A model generated the notes under the pieces. That model saw nothing but the letters and a program-made list of their open reading frames with translations. It searched no databases and was not told the origin of the DNA. This document shows, one piece after another, positions 24,628-35,771 of a DNA stretch of 64,000 nucleotides (its first letter is position 1; each line of letters opens with the position of its first letter). The stretch covers positions 14,637,660 to 14,701,659 of the forward strand of contig NC_134999.1 in NCBI RefSeq assembly GCF_051020985.1, given 5' to 3'. Position numbers and translations under genes: made by a program. This DNA comes from Nomia melanderi (Eukaryota; Arthropoda; Insecta; Hymenoptera; Halictidae).

Positions 24628-24644
24628 GTATACAGATATATATA

Positions 24645-25046
24645 CAGTGCGTTATTGACATGATTCCAAACTGTGGCTCAAAAATGAAGAGGGGCAAGGG
24701 GAATTGGCCACACGCTCCACCTCAGCTCGCGGCTCGGCCAGTAAGAGACGTGCCGAAACTAATTCCGCCATTACTATCGGAGCGAGCGTAGCGAGTGGAC
24801 GTCTCTTCACTTTTAACCCTTTGAATTTTAACAAATCAAAGAAACTATCCTAAAATTATTAGATTTTCCACACATCCAAATGTTGCACTGAGAAGGAAAA
24901 TAAAAGACCGAAAGAATGTTATAGCATTTTTCATTTTCACTGGAGATACCATAAAAATTAGTTGCAGTTGCTGATAAATTACAAAACCATCTAGAGTGTT
25001 AAAGCTTAAGCCACCAGCCAGTTGGGAACATGTCAGTAACGCACTG
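24645..25046. mobile_element. Tc1/mariner-like MITE in a TA repeat
   Basis: CAGTGCGTTATTGACATG and its inverted copy with one mismatch (CAGTGCGTTACTGACATG) mark the ends, each flanked by TA inside TATA-rich sequence. The CAGT start is usual for Tc1-type elements. About 400 bp, no transposase. Confidence 0.85.
24813..25002. mobile_element. Possible TTAA MITE inside the Tc1/mariner-like MITE
   Basis: TTAACCCTTTGAATTTTAAC on the left and CTAGAGTGTTAA on the right, with weak inverted similarity. Outer-element sequence resumes as AGCTTAAGCCACCAGCC. Confidence 0.35.
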
Positions 25047-28000
25047 TATATATAGTATGTATCTACGTAATCTCACATGACTACGTTGCCAATTGATAAA
25101 CGATTGCCTATAAAATGTGCCAGCGTGAACGCGATAAGCAAACTAAAATCCTCGCGAATTTAGAGTATCTTCACACGATGGCCGATTTCACGTGAAATAG
25201 CCGGTTCGGGACCAGATAACATGGAACGAAAGGGAAATGGGCTACAGGACCGGTCCCATCGAGAGTGCCGGGGGCAAGAAAAAGAATAGCGAAGGAGGCT
25301 GGGGGAAGGACTGACCGGTTTTAATAAATCGGTTGGTAACAACCGTCCGGGCCCGTATCCGAGAAACTGTGGCTAACAAGTAAACGACCAGCTGTTGCCT
25401 CTTCGTGAACAGCCCAACCTTTCTTCCTACGTTTTTTTCCTCAGCTTCTTCTTCTTCTTCTTCTTCGTCTTCGTGACATAAACGCTGCATCGCCATCCTG
25501 GAGTTCGATCACCTCGCGCAGTGGTTCTCAAACGGCGACACGCGAGAAAATACGCGGCACAAAATGGCGGAAGTTATGCTTGATGAGAGTATTTCTGTTT
25601 CTCGTTTATTTTAGTTTATTTTATGGTGGTTACGTTAAGAGTAATGTCATCAGTGACTACCAATATTTGGATACATTATGTATTATTTGATAATATTTAT
25701 TACGTTACGATTTATTGTTAAATTATTAGCATAAGCAGATGAACAAATTACTATGTAGTCATATTAAGAATCATCTAGAGACTTCGGAAGTTATCAGATA
25801 GTTTCTGAGCTTGCATACTTTAATAGCTTTTTACTTAACATTCAATACACTTTCCAATTGAAATTGCTTGAATACTTTCATGACTCACTACATTTTAAAT
25901 GCAAAGTACTCCTGTGAAAAAAACTACAACGCAAATTCCTCGCAAGTTAAATATGCCGCATACAAATTGTAAATTATAATCACTATCAAGAAACATCATT
26001 CTGCTCATACATCTCAATTGCTGCGAAACTTTGCCTGCGAATTAGGCGTCAAAATGTATTGGGTATATACTTCTTTATAGTTGCCAGTTTTTATATGCAT
26101 GGGGTGAAAATAGCCCCTAAAATTGGGGAAGAGAAATACGCTTTATAAAATGCATTAGAGGCTAAGGAACGTAAAAAGGAAATGTATAATAAAATATTTA
26201 TTACGGTTATATAAATATCTTCCATATTATTCTGGTAAAAACCTTTTCACACCTTTTATAGTGGCAGTTGCATATTATTTGTTTCTAATATTTCATAAAA
26301 ACATTTTCGAAGTGGTACAATTCTAATAAAAAGATACATTTAACATTGAGTAATAAAAAAAATCGTATAAAAATTAATGAAATTCACGACAAAATATGTT
26401 TTTCTTTTTTCATTTGTAAAAAAGTTCAATAAATTTCAACAAAAGATTCGATCATAAATGGTTAATCTCTTAAGTACAGACCTAAAAATCTCCATTTATT
26501 GCAAATAGAAAAATAGTGTGTAACACAATTCTACAAACACTCGTTTGGTAAGGTAAGAAAATAAAAAAGACGTCTCTTTGTGGTTTTTTTATAATTCAGT
26601 GTCTTTAAAGGGTTAAACGAGGAATGTAATTAAGAACATTAATCAGTTGTTGGTTTCCACTGAATCGTATTGCGTTCGACGAACAGTCTTTGTTTCTTTC
26701 GAGGAAGCTTATACGACTTGTCAATCGCGCACGTGGGTCGACGTAGCAATTTTCAAGGAATCGTTCGCCTCTTGTAACATCGTCATTTGAGCATCCATTG
26801 GCAGGCTGAGCTTAGACACAAGGTTTCCTATTCGACATAACTAATCAAATTCCGTGAATACGACAGAGGCTTCTATCAGATCAGAGCAGAACGTCTGGTC
26901 TATGAATGCATCTACTCCTACGTTTAGCTAACAATAAGCTTAGGTGAAGAAACTTCATTGGACATTTGACGTGTCGCGTGTCATCTTAGGCCTTAGCTGC
27001 AGCTTTAGGGACTTCGCGAATCTTCTTCGTTGACAATAAAAATTTAAAATGTAAATAGCAAAAATAATAAGTAGAACAGCGAAAATTAAAAACGGATACA
27101 ACAAAGATAATAAATAGAAACAATTTCTTTATTTTTATTATGCAAAAGAACAAGGCTCATCTTAAGAATTAAGATTCTATTCTCTGAGATCATTCCAGGA
27201 CGAAATAAAGAAGTTCAACATTTAATTTAAAAAATTCGAACTGAATAAAACTGTTTTTCATAATAAATATACTTAGTTTATAAAATAGGACATCGATGAT
27301 CTGCTTAAACTGAATCTCTATATCTCAATAAACAATATTAAATCATTTTTATCGTGAATCAATTAAAGTAATTACGAAACACATTTTTCAAATAAATAAG
27401 TAATATTGTTAGTAATTAACAAGTTCTATTCATTCCGATCGATGACATAATGATTTCCTGGTGGACTGTGAATCATTCAACCGAGATCAAAGATTAAATA
27501 CTTTCCTACTATATAATTCTATCAACTGTTGATGATAATAATTGATTTGCGCGGCGCGCGCAAGGATTGTCTTCTAATTCAATTATTCAATGGACTGGAG
27601 TATCTATTACAGAAGAACAAACATTTTATATAACGACTAGGCTCGAACGATGTATGCGAAAGTAGTTGAATAATACTTTCCTATGGTCGTCCCATGATGT
27701 AATAACGTTACGGCTTCTTAGAACACTGTTTTCTCATTTATTATGCGCCCCAAGCACATTGTATAAATTATACGTAATAAAACAATCTGTTTCTCAACCT
27801 TTTCCCTTTCATTCTTGTATAAGAATTACTGAAAATAAATAGTGATCGGTAGATACGTAAAAATTAATCTTAAAGCATATTAGGTACGGTTAAACGATGA
27901 TTTGACGTCTAGCGAAAGAGCGCAGAAGCAAAACGTGCTATTCTAGTTTACAGTCTTATAGTTTTGGTTATTTACATGTAATTGTACTCATACATTACTA

Positions 28001-28108
28001 TATAATAAGTAAATTAGTAACCGAAAGTATCAGGAATGGAAATGAAACAAAATCGGGTAACAAAGAATGAAAACTGATCAATCAAACTGAAAAGTGATCT
28101 AGCAGTAC
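25047..28108. other. Intron 2 stretch with scattered repeats
   Basis: 25140-25560 is GC-rich with a (CTT)n microsatellite (about 25445-25466) that creates a glutamate-rich chance frame on minus. A lone hAT-type end, CAGTGGTTCTCAAA, starts at 25519. The rest is AT-rich with no gene. Confidence 0.45.
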
Positions 28109-28350
28109 TTAACCCTTTCCCTATGCTTTCTTTCACAACTGTGTTGGCAAAACTACTTTAACGTTAATAATGTAGTAGAAAAAAATAAAAAATATCATGT
28201 TTATTCTATGCTGCGTTTGCTATAAAGGTTAAATGTCAATGATAGACAACTAGTATTCCGCTTATATGGGAAATAAATAAGACTTATATTTATCGAATGC
28301 AGTTGAATATTTTCATCACGAGTCTGATTTGATGCTATTGGAGAAGGAGT
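28109..28350. mobile_element. Family I element, right end unclear
   Basis: TTAACCCTTTCCCTATG, then CTTTCTTTCACAACTGTG, matches the I copies at 35471 and 43387. Similarity continues into a TGAATATTTTCATCACGAGTCTGAT-like stretch. The terminal TTAA is not found. Confidence 0.5.
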
Positions 28351-28557
28351 CAAACTCGTATCTACATAATTTTCCGTTAATTACAGGTTTTTCTATAGAA
28401 CTATACCGGATAAATCGAGCGAAATTATATTCAAACTGACGTCGCTAATACCTCGATCGCGTTCTCGGCAATTAGATTCTGTTGAGATAAACCACAATAA
28501 ATCTTACTTTAGCAGACAATGCTTAATTGAAACATTCTGTTAAGGGTTCCCCGCCTT

Positions 28558-28597
28558 CCGTCCCCGACGTCACGATTCCGTTCCCGACGTCTCAAAC
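28558..28597. repeat. Two imperfect 20-bp tandem units with GACGT cores
   Basis: CCGTCCCCGACGTCACGATT is followed directly by CCGTTCCCGACGTCTCAAAC. They lie in a GC-rich block about 235 bp downstream of exon 2 in the gene direction and could be an intronic regulatory site. Confidence 0.5.
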
Positions 28598-28831
28598 GGA
28601 ACAATTCCGATCAATCTTCGATAGAAGGAGGCCCGTTTCCATTATCACGGCAATTCGTATTATTTACTCAATACCAAAATACTTTCGTGAAAGCATTTGC
28701 AACGACCAAGATAGTTACCTTTTGTCCCTTATTTCGTTCCAATATTAGCAGACAATCGCGGCGGAGAACAATGGCGCGCGATATATGTAGAATACACAGT
28801 GGGCAGAAACAATAAGGAGGAAGATACAAAC

Positions 28832-29034
28832 CAGTGAGCACAGCGCCAACGAGCATGAAGAGAAACCCGAATGCCGGAAGAGCAATCTGGCAGTTCGCAG
28901 CTATTACGACTCCAGCAACCATCAGACCACCTTCTATCTTCTCCACCCTTAACCGTGATATGGGGGTCGGACATTTTAGTTTTGCACCCAGACCACCACT
29001 CAGCGTACCCTCCTCGGTCGCCATTGCGCTGGGC
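28832..29034 (-). CDS. Coding exon 2: first hydrophobic segment of the membrane protein
   Basis: The exon encodes residues 21-88 and the first base of codon 89. On the minus strand the acceptor reads CTGTTACAG before GCCCAGCGC, and the donor is CACTG followed by GTTTGT (phase 1). Met25 (ATG at 29022-29024) has a strong start context and may be used instead of exon 1. Residues 47-55 (SRLRVEKIE) are charged, and an unbroken hydrophobic stretch follows from about 56 to 88. It contains a small polar patch at N68-C69-Q70 and P74, so it may be one long helix or a short amphipathic part followed by a membrane span at 71-88. The open frame continues past the donor, but that part is intron. The family is not securely recognised. 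The arrangement (basic residues, hydrophobic span, short loop, then an R-I-L-G-P motif opening the next span) resembles TMEM200-type proteins. Confidence 0.82.
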
Positions 29035-30159
29035 CTGTAACAGTTCGTCAAAGAATGATTTGTTTGTTAGTCGATTGCCTTTTTGTAGAGAATATTATAA
29101 GAGGAAAGAAGACAAAACGGAACACCAATGTTTTTCGTGGGTAACACTTGTACGTTGATGCAGTTGATGACAAACTATACCGAGAACTTATTAAGCCTGT
29201 CGTGCTACACGATACGAGCTCATTATTTATGGAAAACACTGAATGTTCCGTTTTACCCTGCTCACTCTTAAATGATTGGGTTTAGTGGAGTGCGAGAATC
29301 AGAAAATATTGCGAATTCGATGATTAAATCGAGTCAAGTCGGGTTCTTCAAAGAATTGAATTTAAGTTAAAGTTAAAATATTGAATTTTGTATATTCTTT
29401 AATAAGAAGTGATACATATTGACATTGTATATTTTAAATTAGTATAATTGGGGATGCTGAGTCGATATTTAATGGTTTAGACCCTCGAGGGACGTAGAGG
29501 ACGAAAGATCTACCGAAGCTGATGCTTCCTACGAATGTTTATAAAAATAGTCGATGTATTATTAGTGAAAGGTAACGTTGTAAAAATTGTTGAATTCGTA
29601 TTGAAAAGTACAATAAACTGACGACAATGGAAACACGTTGTTTCGTTTAAAAAAGCTGCATTGACCTCGGCATCTGTTTAAATGAGGATGTAAAAAAGAT
29701 CGAACGAGCTTACTAAATATCCACCATCGCGTCGATCAACTATTATCTGAAACATTTTTCCGAATCTTCGATAATTACGGAAATATTCGAGTGTATATGA
29801 ATGAAATGGACATACTGTATATAATATATTTAGAAGAGTAGTTTGTAATAAAGAGTACAAAATTAATAACGCAGAAAAAAGCTATATAAAATTATAAGAT
29901 ACTCTATAAAACAGGACCAATAAAAATTACTTTAACTGTGCATCGTTGTGTAGAATATTGGCATAACAATTTAAATGGGCAACTGAATTATTACATAAAT
30001 GCGAAACAACTGAGCGAAACAGAATAATAAAAATGGGCTTGAAAACGTGATTTGTGCATTGCAATTTCTAACAGTGATGTAACATTTGTAAATTTGTATA
30101 TATAAATGATAAAATGTATCGTACAATCAGTGATGATAACGATACGAATACAACTGTGA
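29035..30159. other. Start of the 3' part of intron 1, no extra feature
   Basis: AT-rich sequence between exon 2 and the first tRNA. A branch-like CTAAC lies about 30 bp before the exon 2 acceptor. No other exon or repeat was identified. Confidence 0.5.
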
Positions 30160-30176
30160 AAAAAAAATGAAAAAAA
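30160..30176 (-). terminator. Pol III terminator of tRNA-Pro copy 1
   Basis: Two runs of six or more T on the transcribed strand, just after the tRNA 3' end, separated by a short CA-containing gap. Confidence 0.8.
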
Positions 30177-30178
30177 TT

Positions 30179-30250
30179 GGGCTCAGCCGGGATTTGAACC
30201 CGGGACCTCTCGCACCCAAAGCGAGAATCATACCCCTAGACCACTGAGCC
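30179..30250 (-). tRNA. tRNA-Pro (anticodon TGG), copy 1
   Basis: The minus strand folds as a complete 72-nt tRNA. The acceptor stem pairs GGCTCAG with CTGAGCC, with discriminator C. The anticodon stem CTCGC/GCGAG carries the loop TTTGGGT with anticodon TGG. The T arm is CCGGG/CCCGG with GTTCAAAT, and its B box is GGTTCAAATCC. The gene has no intron and no encoded CCA. Oligo-T tracts follow directly (plus-strand A runs at 30160-30176) and should terminate RNA polymerase III. It lies inside intron 1 of the membrane protein gene on the same strand. Confidence 0.97.
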
Positions 30251-30887
30251 GCTCACGATTGTTTGGCTTATACCATCCGTCACTCCATTCACTTACAAGT
30301 GGCATACACATATTGATTCAAATATATTTTTTTCTATTTAATATATACAAACGACATTCGATAAACATTCATTTTCCTTATTTTGTAATTTTGTCAAAAC
30401 AAAACAAAATTTTGTTACGTTAACTAAAATTTACAGAACTGTGTCTTTCTACTTTACTTGATTCATATATGTAATTAATATTTCGTCTAACACTTAATTA
30501 AATAAAAACAATGTTCATATATCAATATTGCAAATAAACAGTTAAGTGATGCAGTAACATTTCTTTTATTTTACACGATGATTTTTAGAATAACGTCCCG
30601 ATACATTTATGAATTGAAAATCTATTTTGTAAGTATTCGATCGTGGATGCCGATTACATTTCCATCATTACATATTCTATTCGGTTAAAATTTATAAAGA
30701 TGTTATTTAACGTGTTATTTTACTATACTTCACACTTATATGAATAAAGTAATCAACTACGTGTATGCTGGAAAATATTTTACACATTAGATCCTTAATG
30801 TAATGTAAATTTGTATTCTTAAAAAATTCTCCTTCGCTAATAATGTCAATAAGTATGTTAACAAAAGGAAGAAATAGTATAATACAG

Positions 30888-30897
30888 AAAAAAAAAA
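30888..30897 (-). terminator. Pol III terminator of tRNA-Pro copy 2
   Basis: A run of T residues on the transcribed strand beginning three bases after the tRNA. Confidence 0.8.
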
Positions 30898-30900
30898 TTT

Positions 30901-30972
30901 GGGCTCAGCCGGGATTTGAACCCGGGACCTCTCGCACCCAAAGCGAGAATCATACCCCTAGACCACTGAGCC
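30901..30972 (-). tRNA. tRNA-Pro (anticodon TGG), copy 2
   Basis: This copy is identical over all 72 nt to the copy 722 bp away, with all stems intact and the same TGG anticodon. The flanks differ, so the repeat unit is essentially the tRNA gene alone. A run of ten T on the transcribed strand (plus-strand A tract at 30888-30897) follows at once as a terminator. The perfect identity suggests recent duplication or ongoing gene conversion. Confidence 0.97.
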
Positions 30973-32806
30973 GCTTGTTCTCAAGTGCGCGAAGAGTGAG
31001 TCATATACGCGATTCATAGATCAATACGATTATCAATCGATTATTTATTTATTTTTATACTGATTCACATAAACAAATAAAATATTTGTTATAAAAATAT
31101 ATTCTCTATTTAATTTACTTATTTTTTAGCTTTAATATCTATTCTTTATTTCTCAATCCAATAAATAAAACTGTAGTGGAATAAAAACGATTGAACGCCG
31201 CAACTATAGTTATAATATGATACAATTAAACCTTTTTATATGCAAAACATAAAACCGAACAATTCCCAGTAGATTCAATGGGGAAAAAGCAACGTGTTCA
31301 CTTTTTATCGATCCATGGATTAATTAAAAGCTTTTTGTGACTGAAACTTCGGACTATTTCGTACATTATATATATCGCAGATAAAGATTAAAATTTGCAT
31401 TACTTACAAAAGTAATTCTTTATTTATGATTACCATACGTTTTATCATTTTTTCCCGAGTATATAATGTGTCAATATTGAAAGTGAAAACAGATGTAATA
31501 ACCCTAGGCTTGATATTTACTAAAACTGCTTTGTTAATGTTAGGGGCATACAACACATTCTTATGATAATATCAAACAAACATATTCAGGCATTTTATTA
31601 CTATATCGTATTGCCTATATAACATCTGTTGCTTTACCTCCCAAATTATCTTACCAAAATTTTGTTAAAGAAGATTCTTTCGTTTTATTTGACCAATTTT
31701 CTACAAGTCGTTCACAGTATAAAAATATTTAAGAAAATAAAATTCCAATTTCCATCAATCCAACTACATAACACGAGAAAAATGAAAAGAGGGACGTTTA
31801 AAAAGAAAGGCAGCAATATTAACCCTTATGTCATAGAAAACGAATGGCCCCAATACGGGGACACGTAAAGAATTTAATGAACTAGATATCTTGAATTCAT
31901 ATTTAAATAAAACAATTTAAAATGTGTTATTTAAGTTTTCTTGTAAACATTTTATAAGCCTTCGCCTAATTCTTTGTCCTCCTATAGAAGTATATCACAA
32001 AAAACGCTCTCGACTGTTCAGGATTAAATCTTGAGGAATTGTTAAGCAGTCAGTGACCAATAAACAAGCCGTTTATAGTTTATATATCCAATAATTGGCT
32101 AGGCTTAGCACGAGGAGCTGCGCCTGTTAATTCTATTACGACTACCGAGACAAGCTATGGAACTTCATGAAGGAAAGTTAATTACCGTGGCATGCCCTTT
32201 ACGGAATATTGAGTCTGCAAACCGTGCATTCCACCAAGACGAACGGTTTATTCATCACGCGATCCTAAAGAAACAGCGCGACGTATATTAAAACAAGTAA
32301 GAAAATAACTATAACGAAGCAGAAAATGCCACTGTTCCTTTCTGATGTTGCTCTATAATAGCATAATATACAGAAAAAGATTTTCAATCGTTTTTAACTT
32401 GGTAATAATTGAATTGCATAGAAGCATGCAAGCAATGTCTGATGGCATTTCCATGTGAAATCTAAAAGTAGGCAAATACTTATGGAAAACATTATGAATT
32501 CCAAACATCAGATTTTTGATTATACTATAATTTTAATTCTTTTTATTGTATTATAATATTAATTATAGAATATTATACTATAATATAGTACACTACTATA
32601 TTCTACAATATATTATTATTCCATTATTAATACTAATATTGCTCTATACATAATATTTTATAGTATTCTCACTGGCACATACAATATTTCTATATAAAAT
32701 CCCAACATTATTATTTCACTGCCGTATGAAACTATAATAATAAGACAGTGTTCAATATATCCGAACATATTTACATTACAACCCAATGCTTTCATCTCCA
32801 ATATGT
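30973..32806. other. AT-rich intronic stretch
   Basis: No further tRNA, gene or clear repeat end found between the tRNA pair and the MITE at 32807. Confidence 0.5.
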
Positions 32807-33045
32807 TTAACCCCTACGTTGGCAACCAAAATGTCAGCATTTATCCAAATTGTTACAATGTTTCTGCTTAAATTCTTCATTTTGGAGGCAAAGATCGATA
32901 TAAAAGTGTCATAAAATGAAAATCCAAAGCAATTTTTTTATATTTCCACGAGAGGAGGACAAAATTGCGTGGAAGAAAGTTTCAAAATGGCTATTTACCC
33001 GGTTGCCAATATAACAGACTTCGTAAAGAGCCACGCTAGGGGTAA
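32807..33045. mobile_element. Probable TTAA MITE
   Basis: TTAACCCCTACGTTGGC faces the inverted TTACCCCTAGCGTGGC, an imperfect terminal repeat about 239 bp apart. GGCAACC also recurs inverted near the ends. The right TTAA is mutated. Confidence 0.45.
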
Positions 33046-34524
33046 TAGTAGACTGTTTGGATATGCTTTGTTTGAGATACTGGTGGCAATCGGGAGAGCC
33101 GGCTTTTAGCCAATGCATTAGAGTGCCTGGATCGGATGAATGGTTTTAGGTGACCGAACGTTTGCTGGGAATGCATGAGAGGCGTAGAGTGGGGATGAAA
33201 GAGAAAATTGTTGTAGATTGAGTGGCTGCGTAACAGAATGGGATGAGAAAAGCTGAACGATTCCGTCAAAAGTCAGAGTTCAGAGCGTAGAGGGATTGTA
33301 TAATCTTCAGGAGAACCCTTGCAGTCACTTTTCATCAAAATTGTTCGTGTATTAAATACATGGATTCCATGAAGTGGGCATTGTTTAATTCATTACTTAA
33401 TACCTCGTTAGTTAAACGATGAATGCCGGTGCCTACAATTCTATTAACCTTGACAAGAATTGCGAAACTTTTAAAAACTCCTTTCATAAAACACTGAATT
33501 ATGCTTCGACATCTTAAATGTTAGACAGAAAGAAAGAAAACCATGTACCAATTTCTCATTATTTGAATAATTCACTTATTCATTCGATGCTTTCGATGTT
33601 AAATGACAGCTCGAAGTCGTCTTTAAGAGGACATTCGACCGAAAACGGTTAATGAATTTTCAAATCCTTACGAAAATTGGAAAATCGCTTCAGATCATCA
33701 TTTCTTGAACGTTTTTACGTCGATTCGGGATTATGGAATACAAATTTGTGCAAACTTTATATTGAAGCTTTAGCAATTGTAAATATCTTTGTTATACACG
33801 TAAAAGTCAAGTGAATCTTCGCAGAGAATAAACTTGAAAAGAAAATCGAAATCTTAGCACATTTCTGTATCAATTTATGATTCCAAAAGAAAAAGCTAAA
33901 CGTTGAAATCTTGACAAACACTTTCGTTGCCCACGCAAGAGTTAACAGAAACCTAACGCAGAGCTTAAAAAAGGCGAGAACTTAAAAGGAAACCGAAATC
34001 CCTCAACTTCACGTTACCCACCGTAATTTAGGTTCTCCCGCTGCGTTTTAAAATATTTTACCGTCTGCCCGACACACGCTGCAAATTTCTTAACCGAGAT
34101 GACTCGCGTGGACAGGATTTTCGTTCTACTTTTTTTTTTATTTTTTTGTCAGTTTTACCCCTCTTTTTTCTATTCGGTTTCATACATCGTCGTGGATTTA
34201 ACGAGGTACCCTTTTCATTATGCGGAGCAAGAGGTCGGCTTGCTTAATGAAGAGCAGGGTAGGTTGGTCGACGTTAATTGGGCGACGGAAGCTCAAAGCT
34301 CGAGAGCTTAAGGGTCGATCCACACTATCGGTCCGCTCACACGCTGCTGAATATTCTTTCATTGTTTATTGCCTACGACGAACGAGGATGAAGAGATATC
34401 GAGCCAAGATCGCACTGGGATTCATGGTGTGAACACATGCGTTATAATTGAATACTATTTGATCCAACCGAGAGTGAAATATTTTTCATAAAAATGTAAT
34501 ATTGATTATACTATATATTTAATA
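33046..34524. other. Intron 1 stretch, nothing supported
   Basis: 33046-33300 and 34090-34430 are GC-richer. The frames there lack domains or consistent splice pairs. Confidence 0.4.
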
Positions 34525-34987
34525 TTAACCAGTTAACTGTGCTCGACGAGTATACGCGTCATCGTGAAACCCGAAAACAGTACTAATTTCTTCAACGATA
34601 AATTATTAACACTAGAACTACCGTAACAGTCAAAATGACTGGTTTCGATTTTTTTATTTAGCAATTATTGATATCTTCGAAGCATTGAATATTCGAAATG
34701 ATTTTGAAAATAAATAGTTTCATTTGAGTACTATAATTAATACCTGAAGAAACTGAAAATAATCTATTGTTACAGTTTTTATAGGAATTGCATATTAATC
34801 GTATTAAATGCTCAGTAGTTCTAGTGTTAATTGTTTTAGATAATCGTGTTCTTCATTTTTCTTTAGTTTCTCGTTAGAATATTTTATAGGTGCATTTGCT
34901 CTGCGTTTGACGAGTATACGCAATTATTTGATTCTACTGCGAGATAAGAGGGATTTTTCAAACTAAATTCCACGGTTAACTGGTTAA
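34525..34987. mobile_element. Family C MITE interrupted by A1
   Basis: Ends TTAACCAGTTAACTG and CGGTTAACTGGTTAA. GACGAGTATACG occurs near both ends, about 20 bp inside the left and about 65 bp inside the right. The uninterrupted C copy at 48385-48605 shows the empty site (AATAAATTATTTATTTTT region). Confidence 0.85.
34606..34830. mobile_element. Family A1 MITE nested in C (best A1 copy)
   Basis: TTAACACTAGAACTACCG to AGTAGTTCTAGTGTTAA, with TTAA at both ends, 225 bp. A perfect palindrome, CAGTCAAAATGACTG, lies at 34627-34641, 17 bp inside the left TTAA. No such site lies near the right end. Confidence 0.9.
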
Positions 34988-35470
34988 TAATATTATATTT
35001 AACCTTAATAATATTATATTTAATATTAACAACTTTAGTAATATTTCTGTATATTTTAACAGAATAAAATGGTACAACGAGATACTGTTTAATATAAATT
35101 AAATTTAGTGCTTGTTTATTATAAGCTGAACCTATCGCTTCTGTTCAGAGTAAGGCTGTCGGAGTTCTTTATGTACAGTTGTACAATATTTTATTGGCAG
35201 CTACTGTTGGTTTATATAATAGTATTTGGCTGCAGAAAAACTTACTTGACACTTTCATGGCCACTGTCGCGTATACGTGATTTCCTTAGCTAACCGTTAT
35301 CAACTACTATCACGTAGGTGTGATTCTGCATTACTATTTTTAGATAGCATACAAAAATGATTTTAAACTGCGCATTTAATACATATCGTCTACCTTTGCT
35401 AGAAACTGTTGCTTTCGCTCTAATTGTGTCAATAAATATACAGTAATCATTTTAATTATACTACGAACTG
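34988..35470. other. AT-rich intronic stretch
   Basis: No gene, RNA or repeat end found. Confidence 0.5.
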
Positions 35471-35771
35471 TTAACCCCTTGTCCCATGATTTCTTTCACA
35501 ACTGGCTTGACAAAGTTACTTTATCATTGATAATTTATTAGAGAAAGAAAATCATTTGATACTTCTTTTACGTGTATTAGTATATAAATTAGTATTTAAT
35601 TTATATTTAAAAGAAAATAAACGACATTTAGATTTTTCAAATTGAATTCAGAATTTTCATTGCGAATCTGATCTCAATATCGCAATATGCGTCACCAAGA
35701 TAATGCATGTTTAGGTTTATGTAAAAAAATAGTGTCATCCAAATCCGCTGACATGATGGTCAAAGTGTTAG
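35471..35771. mobile_element. Family I element
   Basis: TTAACCCCTTGTCCCATGA to ATGGTCAAAGTGTTAG. The interior (TTTCTTTCACAACTG, AATTTATTAGAGAAAG) matches the I copy at 43387. Confidence 0.55.

Noticed and set aside
24577..24640. TA-rich tract as a possible replication or matrix-attachment element
   Set aside because: A simple microsatellite adjoining a TA-targeting MITE explains it.
25242..25496. 84-codon minus-strand frame with a poly-Glu run
   Set aside because: The Glu run is a translated CTT microsatellite, and the rest has no coding character.
28668..28831. Continuation of the exon 2 frame beyond residue 88
   Set aside because: Phase-matched splicing to exon 3 gives the expected loop and second span. 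The read-through sequence lacks coding character.
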